Assembly: GCA_041914785.1 (NCBI GenBank)
Contig: JAYSCT010000072.1
Location: 1-24,810, forward strand
From: Pelomonas sp041914785
GTDB lineage: Bacteria > Pseudomonadota > Gammaproteobacteria > Burkholderiales > Burkholderiaceae_C
Direction of reading: 5' to 3'
DNA: 24,810 nt
Shown: in pieces, positions 7,101 through 14,547 of the stretch
How positions within the stretch are numbered: position 1 is the stretch's first letter
How the letters are laid out: every line of letters starts with the position of its first letter
Notes under the pieces: model-generated
Database searches by the model: none
Seen by the model: the letters and a program-made list of their open reading frames with translations, nothing else
What the model was told of the DNA's origin: nothing
Position numbers and translations under genes: made by a program

Positions 7101-8351
7101 TCACAACGCGAGGGTGTCGGCCCAGATGTTCTCGGCCCAGCCGAGCGCGAACTCGGCCTCCCGAACGCTGGCCGCGGCCGACACGCCGCCCGCGCCGGGC
7201 ACCGGCTTCATCGTCTTCTCGGCGGGGTCGTACTGGTGCACGGATGCCACGTGCATGGCCTCGGTCGGCGTCGTGAAGCTGTAGCAGGTGTTCATCACCA
7301 CCGGCGCCGGGTTCACCGCCTCGCCCTTCAGCAGCGCCAGCACCGCCGCCGCGGCCAGCTTGGCCTGCTGGTTGGCCAGGTGGCCCGACTTGGGCATGCC
7401 GGGCCCGGACATCAGCGCGTCGCCCACCACGTGCACGCCCGGCGCCAACTGCGCCTGCATCGTCAGCCAGTCCACGCCCACCCAGCGGCGGTTCACGTTG
7501 GCGAAGTCGCGGGCCAGGTCGCCTGCCCGCTGCGGCGGGATCAGGTTCATCACGTCGGCCTTCACGTCCTCGAACTCGAAGCGCGCGACGCCGCCGGCCA
7601 CTTCCTTCAGCTCGGCATTGGGCCGGTACTCCAGCACCCCGGCATGGTGCTGCGCGAATGCGCGCTCGAACAGCGCCTTCTTGCTCTGCACCTCGGGGTT
7701 GGCGTCCAGCACCAGCAGCTTGGCGCGCGGCTTGGCCCGGCGCAGGAAGGACGCGATCAGGCACGCGCGCTCGTAGGGCCCCGGCGGGCAGCGGTACGGC
7801 GCCTTGGGGATGCTCATCAGCACGACGCCGCCGTCCGGCAGGTCGGCCAGCTGGCGGCGCAGCGCCAGCGTCTGCGCGCCGGCCTTCCACGCATGCAGGG
7901 CGCGGCCGCTGTCGTAGGCGGCGGCGAGGCCGGGAATGCCGTCCAGCGTGAAGTCGATGCCCGGCGCGAGGATGAGGCGGTCCCAGTGCAGCGTCTCGCC
8001 GCCGGCCAGCCGCACGGTCCTGCCTGCGGGGTCGGCGGCGACGACGTCGCCGCGCACGCGCTGCACGCCCTGCGCCTCCAGGCCCGCGTAGCCGTGGGCG
8101 ATGCTGAGCGGCTCGCGCACACCGGCGACGACGAGGTTGGACATGGGGCAGGAGATGAAGCCCTCGTGGCGCTCCACCAGCGTCACGTCGACGTCGGCGC
8201 CGCCCCACAGCTTCAGGTAGCGCGCCGCCGTCGCGCCGCCGAAGCCGCCACCCACGACGACGACGCGGCCCAGCCGCGCCGTGCCGCCGGTCGCCGCGCA
8301 ACCCGCCAGCGCCAGGCCGCCGGCTGCCACGAGGTGACGGCGCCCGATCAT
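7101..8351 (-). CDS. fccB: Flavocytochrome c sulfide dehydrogenase, flavoprotein subunit
   Basis: A 416-residue FAD-dependent enzyme of the FccB/SoxF family, which oxidises sulfide in the periplasm and passes electrons to a cytochrome c partner. After the export signal, the FAD motif VVVGGGFGGATAARYL starts near residue 31. Cys68 in ISCPMSNLV is at the position that binds FAD covalently in Allochromatium FccB; Cys188 (YRCPPGPYERA) and Cys356 (NTCYSFT) correspond to its redox-active disulfide. The N-terminus carries a twin Arg (GRRHLVAA) suggesting Tat export of the folded flavoprotein, and also a lipobox-like LAGC at residue 18; which is used is unclear. The start overlaps the cytochrome gene stop by 4 bases (ATGA), so the two are translationally coupled. 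A role in sulfide detoxification or sulfur oxidation is family knowledge. Confidence 0.88.
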   Translation of the reverse strand: MIGRRHLVAAGGLALAGCAATGGTARLGRVVVVGGGFGGATAARYLKLWGGADVDVTLVERHEGFISCPMSNLVVAGVREPLSIAHGYAGLEAQGVQRVRGDVVAADPAGRTVRLAGGETLHWDRLILAPGIDFTLDGIPGLAAAYDSGRALHAWKAGAQTLALRRQLADLPDGGVVLMSIPKAPYRCPPGPYERACLIASFLRRAKPRAKLLVLDANPEVQSKKALFERAFAQHHAGVLEYRPNAELKEVAGGVARFEFEDVKADVMNLIPPQRAGDLARDFANVNRRWVGVDWLTMQAQLAPGVHVVGDALMSGPGMPKSGHLANQQAKLAAAAVLALLKGEAVNPAPVVMNTCYSFTTPTEAMHVASVHQYDPAEKTMKPVPGAGGVSAAASVREAEFALGWAENIWADTLAL

Positions 8352-8650
8352 GGCCTGGCCTGCGCGGCGGGGAGTGACGAGAAATAGGCCGCCACGAGGC
8401 GCAGCTGCGCCTCGGTGTAGCCCTTGGTGATCTGCGGCATCACGGTGCCCGGCTGGCGGCCGCTACGGTAGTCGGCCAGCAGCTCCAGCATCACGTCGGC
8501 CTTCATGCCGGCCAGCGGCGGCATGGCGGTGCCGCGTGGCCGGCCGTGCGTGCCGTGGCAGTTGGCGCAGGTGGCGGCCAGCTGCCGGCCGGCGTTCAGG
8601 TCTTGCGCCAGCGCCGGCGCACACAGCAGCAGCAACCACCAGGCCTTCAT
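8348..8650 (-). CDS. fccA: Cytochrome c subunit of flavocytochrome c sulfide dehydrogenase
   Basis: A 100-residue exported class I monohaem cytochrome c. A Sec signal peptide (residues 1-15, ending APALA) precedes one haem site, CANCH at 28-32, and Met71 in GTVMPQI is the likely distal ligand. It is shorter than dihaem FccA of Allochromatium and resembles the monohaem partner type (SoxE-like). Coupling to the flavoprotein by an ATGA overlap makes the pairing secure. It has a strong Shine-Dalgarno (AAGGAG, 7 bases before the ATG) in the 12-base gap after midA, so it is probably translated independently though part of the same transcript. Confidence 0.88.
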   Translation of the reverse strand: MKAWWLLLLCAPALAQDLNAGRQLAATCANCHGTHGRPRGTAMPPLAGMKADVMLELLADYRSGRQPGTVMPQITKGYTEAQLRLVAAYFSSLPAAQARP

Positions 8651-8662
8651 GCCCGCACTCCT

Positions 8663-9763
8663 TCAGAGTTTGTGGGACCGGTCTCCGCGCTCGAATCCCA
8701 CGGCGTCGAACGGCGCATTCAGCGGCGCGAAGCCCACCACCTTGAACAGCTCGCCCATCTCGTGCTCAGCCAGCAGGCGGTGCGCCATCGCCCGCTCGCC
8801 GAGGCTGGCGCCCTGCAGCAGCTCGGCGATGCCGCAGTTGAGCAGGAAGTTGGCCTGGCTGGTGTAGCCCAGCACGACGAGGCCGGCGTCCTGCCCCGCC
8901 AGCGCGATGCCGGTGAAGTTGACGTGCGCCGTGATGTCCTTGTCGCCCACGGCCACCAGCGGGTCGGCGTCGGCCAGGTGGCCCTGGTGGCACATCAGCG
9001 TGCCGCCGCGGCGCTGCGGGTGGTAGTACTCGGCCTCGGGGAAGCCGTAGTCGATGAAGAAGGCCGCGCCGCGCCGCAGCTTGCGCGCCAGCGTGCGCAT
9101 GAAGGCCTCGGCCTGCGGGTGGATCTCGGTGACGGTGTCGGGCACGAAGCCCGTCTCGAGGGGCGGGCGCAGCATGCTCTCGCGATCCTCGAAGGCAAAG
9201 CCCTCGCCAGCGACGACGACGCCGCGCTCGCGCCACGTCTGGCCGTCGAACGCGATCAGCTGCACGGGCATCGCGTCCAGCACCTCGTTGCCGACGACGA
9301 CCGCGTCGATGTGCTCGGGCAGCGCATCCAGCCACTCGACGCGGTCCCCCCCCGCGACCAGCCGCTCGCGCTGGCGCTCGCGCAGCTCGGCCGACAGCTC
9401 GACGATGCGGTAGCGCGCCAGGCCGGCGCCCAGCGCATCCAGCTCGGCGATCAGGTGCGCGGCCAGCGCGCCGGAGCCGGCACCGAACTCCATCACCTCG
9501 GTGCAGCCGCTGGCGCGCAGCGCCTGCGCGACCTGGCGGGCCAGCGCGCGGCCGAACAGCGGCGACATCTCGGGCGCGGTGACGAAGTCCGACCCCTGCG
9601 ACGGCAGCAGGCCGAACTTGCGCCGGCCGCCGGTGTAGTAGCCCAGGCCCGGCTCGTACAAGGCCATGGCCATGAAGCGGTCGAACGGCAGCCAGCCGCC
9701 GGCGCCGGCAATGGCCTGGCGGATCAGCGCGGTCAGGGGCGGGGAGAGGTCAGGCGCGGACAT
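8663..9763 (-). CDS. midA: MidA/NDUFAF7-family SAM-dependent methyltransferase
   Basis: A 366-residue member of the DUF185/MidA family. The family signature GSDFVTAPEMSPLFG is at 57-71, the SAM-binding glycine loop FGAGSG at 93-98, the acidic strand end VELS at 121-124 and the motif GNEVLDAMPV at 158-167. The eukaryotic homologue NDUFAF7 methylates an arginine of complex I subunit NDUFS2 during assembly; the bacterial substrate is less certain. It sits 9 bases downstream of the GGDEF-EAL gene and 12 bases before the cytochrome gene. Bases 9346-9353 are an uninterrupted run of eight C (eight G in the coding strand) inside the gene, encoding part of VAGGDR; this is a possible slippage tract. 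Confidence 0.9.
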   Translation of the reverse strand: MSAPDLSPPLTALIRQAIAGAGGWLPFDRFMAMALYEPGLGYYTGGRRKFGLLPSQGSDFVTAPEMSPLFGRALARQVAQALRASGCTEVMEFGAGSGALAAHLIAELDALGAGLARYRIVELSAELRERQRERLVAGGDRVEWLDALPEHIDAVVVGNEVLDAMPVQLIAFDGQTWRERGVVVAGEGFAFEDRESMLRPPLETGFVPDTVTEIHPQAEAFMRTLARKLRRGAAFFIDYGFPEAEYYHPQRRGGTLMCHQGHLADADPLVAVGDKDITAHVNFTGIALAGQDAGLVVLGYTSQANFLLNCGIAELLQGASLGERAMAHRLLAEHEMGELFKVVGFAPLNAPFDAVGFERGDRSHKL

Positions 9764-9772
9764 GCGGCATTC

Positions 9773-11848
9773 TCAACGCGCCTTGACCCAGGCCTCGAAG
9801 TCACTGGCCGACATGGGGGAGCCCACCAGCTCGCCCTGGAACTGCTGGCAACCCCAGGCCGACAGCAGCTGCCACTGCGCGGCGCTGCGCACGCCTTCGG
9901 CGGTGACGGTCAGCCCCAGGCCCACGGCCATCTGCACGATGGCGCGCGTGATGGCCTGCGCGCCGACGTCGTCGGGCAGGCGGGCAGTGAAGCTCTGGTC
10001 GATCTTGAGCTTGTCCAGCGGCAGCTCGGTCAGGTGGGCCAGCGACGTGTAGCCCGTGCCGAAATCGTCCACCGACACGGTCAGCCCCAGCGCGCGCAGC
10101 TGCGCCAGCGTGGCGGGCGCGTGCTCGATGTCCTCGATCAGCATGCGCTCGGTCAGCTCCAGCTCCAGCCACTGCCCCTGGGCGCCGGACTCGTCGAGCA
10201 CGCGCTGTACCGTGTCGGCGAAGCCGTCCAGGTTGAACTGCATGCGCGACAGGTTCACGGCGATGCGCATGGGCCCATGGCCCTGCGTGAGCCCCTGCTC
10301 GCGCCAGCGCCGCGCGGTGGCGGCGGCCTCGCGCATGACCCACTCGCCCAGCGCCAGCATCAGGCGGTGGCGCTCGGCGACGAAGATGAACGCGTCGGGG
10401 CTGAGCAGCCCGCGCTGCGGGTGGCGCCAGCGCAGCAGCGCCTCGGCGCCGGAGAGCTGGCCCGTCGTCGCCTCCACCTGCGGCTGGAAGAACAGCTCGA
10501 ACTCGTTGCGCGTCAGGCCCTGCGCCAGCTCGGCTTCCAGCACCAGGTCGGCATAGGCCGTCTCGGCCAGCGCCGATTCGAAGAACTGGTAGGTCGCGCG
10601 GCCGCGGGCCTTGGCGCGGTACATGGCCGTGTCGGCATGCTGGATGAGCTCGTCGGCCTGGCGGCCGTCGTCCGGGAACACGGCCACGCCGATGGACGGC
10701 GTGACGGACAGTGCGCGGCCATCGGCCCTCACCGGCACCTCGACGACGGACAGCAGCGCCTCCAGCACGACGATGATGTCGGCACGGCTGGTCAGGTCGG
10801 TCAGCAGCACGACGAACTCGTCGCCGCCGAAGCGCCCCACCAGGTCGCTGCCCCGCAGCGCGCCCGTGATGCGCTCCGACACCGTCGTCAGCACCTGGTC
10901 GCCCTCCAGATGACCCAGCGAGTCGTTGACGCGCTTGAAGTTGTCCAGGTCGATGAACAGCAGCGCCAGCATCTCGCCGCGGCGCTCGGCCCGCTTCAGC
11001 AGGCTGCCCATGCGCTCCATGAAGGCCGCGCGGTTGAGCAGGCCGGTCAGCGAGTCGTGGTGGGCCAGGTGCTGGATGCGCGCCTCGCTGGCCAGGCGGT
11101 CGCTGATGTCGCGCACCACGGCCATGCGCAGCCGCTCGCCATCGTGCTCGATGGTGCGCATGATGAGCTCCACCGGGATGCGCGAGCCGTCGCGGTGCTT
11201 GATGGCGGTCTCGTAGCGCAGTTCCTGCGCCTGCATCATCACTTCGCGCACCTTGGCCAGCTCGTCGTCGACGACGTAGGACAGCACATGCTGGCCGATC
11301 AGCGCCTCCGCCGGCCAGCCCGTCATCGCGCACAGCCGCTGGTTCACGTCGGTCATGTAGCCGTCGCGGTGGAACAGGATGCCTTCCACGGTGGCCTGCA
11401 TGAACTTGTGCAGCCGCGCCTCGGACTCGCGCAGGCGCCGCTCGGCCAGGCGGTGGCGGGTGATGTCGTAGACCAGCACCCAGCTGCCCATCAGCACGCC
11501 GGCCTCGTCGAACTGCGGGATCAGGTGGATCTCCAGGCAGGCCCACTCGCCGCCCGGCTGCACCAGCTCGCGCTCGTAGACGACCGGCCGCAGCTCCCGC
11601 ACCAGCTCATCCACCCAGTGCCGCACCTGCTCGTAGGCGGCCGCGCCGACGATCTCGCTGAAATGCAGGCCGACGATGGAGTCCTGCGTCAGCCCGAACG
11701 CCTCGGCATAGCCGCGGTTGGCGAACAGGCAGCGGTGGTCCGCCGCGCCGTACAGCGCGATCCAGGCCGGCACGTGGTCGGCCAGCATGCGGAAACGCGC
11801 CGCGTCCAGCGCCTGGCGTTCGAGGTCGGCGTTGTCGAGCGCGTTCAC
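9773..11848 (-). CDS. PAS-PAS-GGDEF-EAL bifunctional c-di-GMP enzyme
   Basis: A 691-residue cytoplasmic signalling protein with no membrane segment. Two PAS domains span about 15-130 and 145-250, the second followed by a PAC-like block (DGSRIPVELIM). The diguanylate cyclase domain has GGDEF at 341-345 and the inhibitory site RxxD (Arg332-Asp335) exactly five residues upstream. The phosphodiesterase domain has EALLRW (469-474), NLS (532-534), ELTE (564-567), DDFGTGY (594-600), KID (615-617) and EGV (651-653), so all usual metal and catalytic positions look intact. It may therefore both make and degrade c-di-GMP, switched by a PAS ligand that cannot be identified from sequence. The GTG at 11848 overlaps the upstream stop codon (GTGA) and fits coupling; a longer reading to 11959 would run through the UDG-like gene and lacks PAS similarity. 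Confidence 0.9.
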   Translation of the reverse strand: MNALDNADLERQALDAARFRMLADHVPAWIALYGAADHRCLFANRGYAEAFGLTQDSIVGLHFSEIVGAAAYEQVRHWVDELVRELRPVVYERELVQPGGEWACLEIHLIPQFDEAGVLMGSWVLVYDITRHRLAERRLRESEARLHKFMQATVEGILFHRDGYMTDVNQRLCAMTGWPAEALIGQHVLSYVVDDELAKVREVMMQAQELRYETAIKHRDGSRIPVELIMRTIEHDGERLRMAVVRDISDRLASEARIQHLAHHDSLTGLLNRAAFMERMGSLLKRAERRGEMLALLFIDLDNFKRVNDSLGHLEGDQVLTTVSERITGALRGSDLVGRFGGDEFVVLLTDLTSRADIIVVLEALLSVVEVPVRADGRALSVTPSIGVAVFPDDGRQADELIQHADTAMYRAKARGRATYQFFESALAETAYADLVLEAELAQGLTRNEFELFFQPQVEATTGQLSGAEALLRWRHPQRGLLSPDAFIFVAERHRLMLALGEWVMREAAATARRWREQGLTQGHGPMRIAVNLSRMQFNLDGFADTVQRVLDESGAQGQWLELELTERMLIEDIEHAPATLAQLRALGLTVSVDDFGTGYTSLAHLTELPLDKLKIDQSFTARLPDDVGAQAITRAIVQMAVGLGLTVTAEGVRSAAQWQLLSAWGCQQFQGELVGSPMSASDFEAWVKAR

Positions 11849-12657
11849 GGCGTCGTCCGCAGGGCCAGGCGCAGGTCGTCCCAGGCGCCGGCCTTGTCGG
11901 CGGGCGAGCGCAGCAGGTAGGCCGGCGGGTAGGTCACCACCACCGGCAGCCCCTGCCACTCATGCACGCGGCCACGCAGCCTGCCCAGCGGCTCGGCCAG
12001 GCCCGTGAGCCGGCGCGCGGCCTGCAGGCCCATGGCCAGCACGAGCCGGGGCTGCAGCAGCGCCACCTGGCGGGCCAGCACGGCCTCGCAGGCGTCCAGC
12101 TCGGCCGGCTGCGGCGCGCGGCCGCGCGGCGGGCGGCACTTGACGATGGGCGTCACGAAGGCCGTGGCGGCCTCGCCCCGGCGCGTGTGGCCGGCGGCCA
12201 GCAGCATGCGGTCCATCAGCCGGCCGGCATCACCGCCCAGCGCGTCGCCGGAGGCGTCGTCGGCGTCGTCCGGCGGGTCCATGACGACCAGCCACTGCGC
12301 CTGCTGCACGGCGCCGTTGCCGTAGACGGCGTGGCGGCGCTGCTCGCACAGGCCGCAGGCGCGGCAGGTGGCGACGGCCTCGCGCAGCGCGGCACCGTCC
12401 AAGTCTGCAAAGCTGGCAGGCACCGGCGCGGCCACGCGCGGCGGCGCGACCGGTGCGGCAACAGGCGCAGCCATCGGTGCGGCGACGGGCGCGGCCACCG
12501 GTGCGCGCGCCACCACCGGCGCGGGCGGCGCGGCGCGTTCGGCGACGGCGACGTCGCTGCCCTCGGCATCATCGGCCGCGGCGGCCTCGACCGCGCGCGG
12601 CGGCAGCCGGAAGCCCATCTCGGCCAGCATGGCCCGTTGGCGCTCGTCCCAGGTCAT
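11845..12657 (-). CDS. Uracil-DNA glycosylase family 4-like protein with altered catalytic motifs
   Basis: A 270-residue protein. Residues 1-42 are an N-terminal segment common to burkholderial family members (MTWDERQRAMLAEMGF), followed by an Ala/Pro/Val repeat linker (about 43-80). The core from 88 keeps the four cysteines expected to hold a [4Fe-4S] cluster: Cys98 and Cys101 (CRACGLC), Cys174 (KCRPP) and Cys190. The catalytic motifs are changed. The motif-1 position, normally GEAPG followed by acidic residues, reads VVMDPPDDADD (about 124-134). The second motif, normally HPAYLLR, reads PPAYLLR with Pro244 in place of His. Removal of uracil from DNA is therefore uncertain; it may bind DNA or act on something else. 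It lies 16 bases after rimI and overlaps the GGDEF-EAL gene by 4 bases. tsaB-rimI-UDG is a familiar burkholderial gene order. Confidence 0.82.
   Translation of the reverse strand: MTWDERQRAMLAEMGFRLPPRAVEAAAADDAEGSDVAVAERAAPPAPVVARAPVAAPVAAPMAAPVAAPVAPPRVAAPVPASFADLDGAALREAVATCRACGLCEQRRHAVYGNGAVQQAQWLVVMDPPDDADDASGDALGGDAGRLMDRMLLAAGHTRRGEAATAFVTPIVKCRPPRGRAPQPAELDACEAVLARQVALLQPRLVLAMGLQAARRLTGLAEPLGRLRGRVHEWQGLPVVVTYPPAYLLRSPADKAGAWDDLRLALRTTP
12439..12504 (-). repeat. Ala/Pro/Val-coding tandem repeat in the UDG-like gene
   Basis: Bases encoding residues about 52-73 of the UDG-like protein form short imperfect tandem units (roughly GCGGCGCCGGTC-like, 12 bases), giving alternating APVAAPVA peptide units. 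Such linkers are flexible tethers between an N-terminal segment and a folded core, and they vary in length between strains by slippage. This is a low-complexity region, not a domain. Confidence 0.6.
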
Positions 12658-12673
12658 GCCAGCCCGTCACCCG

Positions 12674-13237
12674 TCATGCCGCCACCATCAGGCTCATCAG
12701 CACCGCATCCTCGCGCGGCCCCTCGATCACCGGGTAGTAGGCGCGGCGCTTGCCGACCTCGGCGAAGCCGTAGCGGCGATAGACCTCGCGCGCCCGCTCG
12801 TTGCCGACGCGCACCTCCAGCCACAGCTGTGTGAGGCCGCGCTGGCGGCAGGCGGTGACGAGCCGGTCCAGCATGACGACGGCCAGGCCGCGCCCCTGCC
12901 AGGCCGGCGCCACGGTGATGTTGAGCAGGTGCAACTCGTCCACGCCCGGCATGGCCACCCAGTAGCCCAACAGTTCCGACTGCCCCCAGGGCCGGGCTGC
13001 GCCCAGCCCGCCCGCCGACGGGGGCGAGCCCGCCTGGGGCGGCCCGGCGGGGGCTCGGGCGCGCGGGCCGCGCAGCACCTCGGCCGGGTAGCCGGCGGCC
13101 AGCGAATCGACGAAATTGCCATGCGTCCACGGCACCGGGTAGGCCTGGCGCTCGATGGCCATGACCTCGGTCAGGTCGGGCACGCGCATGCCGTCGGCTT
13201 CCCAGGGCGGCTGGGTGCGGTCCAGTTGCGCATTCAT
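12674..13237 (-). CDS. rimI: Ribosomal-protein-alanine N-acetyltransferase with internal insertion
   Basis: A 187-residue GNAT acetyltransferase. In E. coli RimI acetylates the N-terminal alanine of ribosomal protein S18. The acetyl-CoA loop Q/RxxGxG/A is at 114-119 (QGRGLA), followed by the LWLEVR strand (138-143) and NERAREVYRRYGF (146-158). The chain is about 40 residues longer than E. coli RimI. Most of the excess is a Pro/Gly/Ala/Arg-rich segment at about 58-86, between AEVLRG and SELLGYWV, where relatives have only a short hairpin. It is encoded by 12980-13066, an almost pure G+C stretch. The gene overlaps tsaB by 4 bases (ATGA) and is translationally coupled to it. The enzyme core looks complete, so activity is probably retained. 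Confidence 0.9.
   Translation of the reverse strand: MNAQLDRTQPPWEADGMRVPDLTEVMAIERQAYPVPWTHGNFVDSLAAGYPAEVLRGPRARAPAGPPQAGSPPSAGGLGAARPWGQSELLGYWVAMPGVDELHLLNITVAPAWQGRGLAVVMLDRLVTACRQRGLTQLWLEVRVGNERAREVYRRYGFAEVGKRRAYYPVIEGPREDAVLMSLMVAA
12980..13066 (-). repeat. GC-rich palindromic in-frame insertion in rimI
   Basis: This stretch of about 87 bases consists almost only of G and C, with partly self-complementary arms: GGGCGAGCCCGCC near 13022-13034 faces GGCGGGGGCTCGGGC near 13046-13060, sharing a GAGCCC/GGGCTC stem. It keeps the rimI reading frame and encodes low-complexity Pro/Gly/Ala residues absent from typical RimI. It looks like a small repeat element (REP- or RPE-like) captured in a gene. 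Whether copies exist elsewhere in the genome cannot be seen here. Confidence 0.5.
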
Positions 13238-13926
13238 GAGGCCAGGGCCTTCTGCTCGCGCTCGGCTGTCGTCAATGCGACCTTGTCGCGCACGTAGACG
13301 GGCAGCGCGTCAGCGGCATCCAGCGCCTCGCCACGCTGCCAGGCGGCCAGCGCCAGCGCACCCAGCGCCGCGGCGCGGGACCGGGCCTGCGGCCAGGCAT
13401 TCGCGTGCTCGCCCAGCGCGGCGGCGTATTCGGTCAGCGCCGTGCCGGCCACCGCGGCCGGCCGGCCCCAGCGGGCGGCGAGCGCGTCGGGCGCGTACAG
13501 CGCCGGTGGTTCGATCACCTGCCAGGCATCGCCGCTCCAGCGGTAGCGCGCCGCGTAGATCTCGCCGATGCGGGCATCCATGGCCACCCAGACGTCGTCG
13601 CCGGCGCCCTGCGCGCGGGCGTCCTCGGCCACCAGCATCAGGCTGTCGATGGCCAGCACGGGCCGGCCCAGCCCGAATGCCAGGCCCTGGGCCACCGCGC
13701 AGGCGGTGCGCAGCCCGGTGAACGCGCCCGGCCCCTGGCCGAAGGCGACGGCCTCCAGCTGCGCCATCGCGATGCCGGCTCCGGCCAGCAGCGCATGGAT
13801 CTCGGGCAGCAGCCGCGCCGACGCCTGGGCGCCGCCCGCCGCCTCGAACACCGTCGTCTGCGCCGGCGTCACGAGGGCCACGGCCATCGTGTCGGTAGCG
13901 CTGTCGAGGGCGAGCAAAAAAGGCAT
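13234..13926 (-). CDS. tsaB: tRNA threonylcarbamoyladenosine biosynthesis protein TsaB
   Basis: A 230-residue ASKHA-fold protein that dimerises with TsaD and, with TsaE, transfers the threonylcarbamoyl group from TC-AMP to A37 of ANN-decoding tRNAs. The N-terminal LALDSATDTMAVAL, the central FGQGPGAFTGLR (residues about 62-73) and the block AMDARIGEIYAARY are typical of TsaB. It is of normal length and essential in most bacteria. It is the first gene of the minus-strand run and overlaps rimI by 4 bases. The ATG at 13926 has no Shine-Dalgarno, but TAAACT (13938-13933) ends 6 bases upstream, so transcription may begin at or next to the start codon. Confidence 0.95.
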   Translation of the reverse strand: MPFLLALDSATDTMAVALVTPAQTTVFEAAGGAQASARLLPEIHALLAGAGIAMAQLEAVAFGQGPGAFTGLRTACAVAQGLAFGLGRPVLAIDSLMLVAEDARAQGAGDDVWVAMDARIGEIYAARYRWSGDAWQVIEPPALYAPDALAARWGRPAAVAGTALTEYAAALGEHANAWPQARSRAAALGALALAAWQRGEALDAADALPVYVRDKVALTTAEREQKALAS

Positions 13927-13932
13927 CGAGGG

Positions 13933-13938
13933 AGTTTA
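13933..13938 (-). promoter_or_regulatory. Candidate -10 element of a leaderless tsaB transcript
   Basis: TAAACT on the minus strand lies 6 bases before the tsaB ATG in an otherwise G+C-rich stretch. A -10 hexamer at this distance would place the transcription start at, or within a base or two of, the start codon. No convincing -35 is seen at 16-18 bases upstream. Confidence 0.3.
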
Positions 13939-13971
13939 CCGTCGGGGTCTCCGGCGGCAGCCCTCCGGCGG

Positions 13972-14466
13972 CTACAGCAGGCCCGGATTGCGCTGCCAGA
14001 CGGCCCAGGTCAGCGCCGACGCAAAGCTGACCCACGCCAGATAGGGCAGGAACAGCAGCGCCGCGCCACGGTGCAGGCGCCAGAACGCCGCGGTCGTGGC
14101 GACGATCAGCAGCCACAGCAGCAGCACCTCCGCAAACGCCAGCGCGCCCTGGTGCCAGCCGAAGAACAGCCACGACCACAGCGCGTTCGCCACCAGTTGC
14201 GCGACATACAGGCCCAGCGCGCCATCCACGCGCCGCGACGGACGCTCGCGCCACACCAGCCACGCCGCGATGCCGATCAGCGTGTAGAGCACCGACCACA
14301 CCGGCCCGAACACCCAGGCCGGCGGCGCCCAGCCGGGCTTGTCCAGCTGGCCGTAGAAGACCGGTGCATCGATGGACGCGACCGCGCCGGCGGCGGCCGC
14401 GACGAACGTGACCGCCAGCCAGCCCACCAGGCCGATGAGCCCTGACCGCGTCGAATTCCTGAGCAT
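13972..14466 (-). CDS. tspO: TspO/MBR family tryptophan-rich protein
   Basis: A 164-residue membrane protein with five hydrophobic helices (about 10-31, 50-71, 83-102, 108-127 and 135-156). The family core KPGWAPPAWVFGPVWSVLYT is at 43-62, followed by LWSWLFFG (96-103) and PYLAWVSFASAL (141-152). Twelve tryptophans fit the old name tryptophan-rich sensory protein. TspO binds porphyrins and, in Rhodobacter, modulates tetrapyrrole and photosynthesis gene expression; its role in a non-phototroph is unclear. The ATG at 14466 has a GGGGA about 7 bases upstream. It is divergent from the small membrane gene at 14647 and separated from tsaB by only 45 bases. Confidence 0.9.
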   Translation of the reverse strand: MLRNSTRSGLIGLVGWLAVTFVAAAAGAVASIDAPVFYGQLDKPGWAPPAWVFGPVWSVLYTLIGIAAWLVWRERPSRRVDGALGLYVAQLVANALWSWLFFGWHQGALAFAEVLLLWLLIVATTAAFWRLHRGAALLFLPYLAWVSFASALTWAVWQRNPGLL

Positions 14467-14547
14467 GCCTGCGTCCCCGAAGTCACAGTGATGGCCGCAC
14501 GATAGCCAGCCCACCGAGCCCACCCTGCCGGTGAAGGCGAGCAATCC

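Noticed and set aside
8546..11920. 1124-residue plus-strand frame across the cytochrome, midA and GGDEF-EAL genes
   Set aside because: It spans three well-supported genes on the other strand, and its residues are typical of antisense frames in high-G+C DNA.
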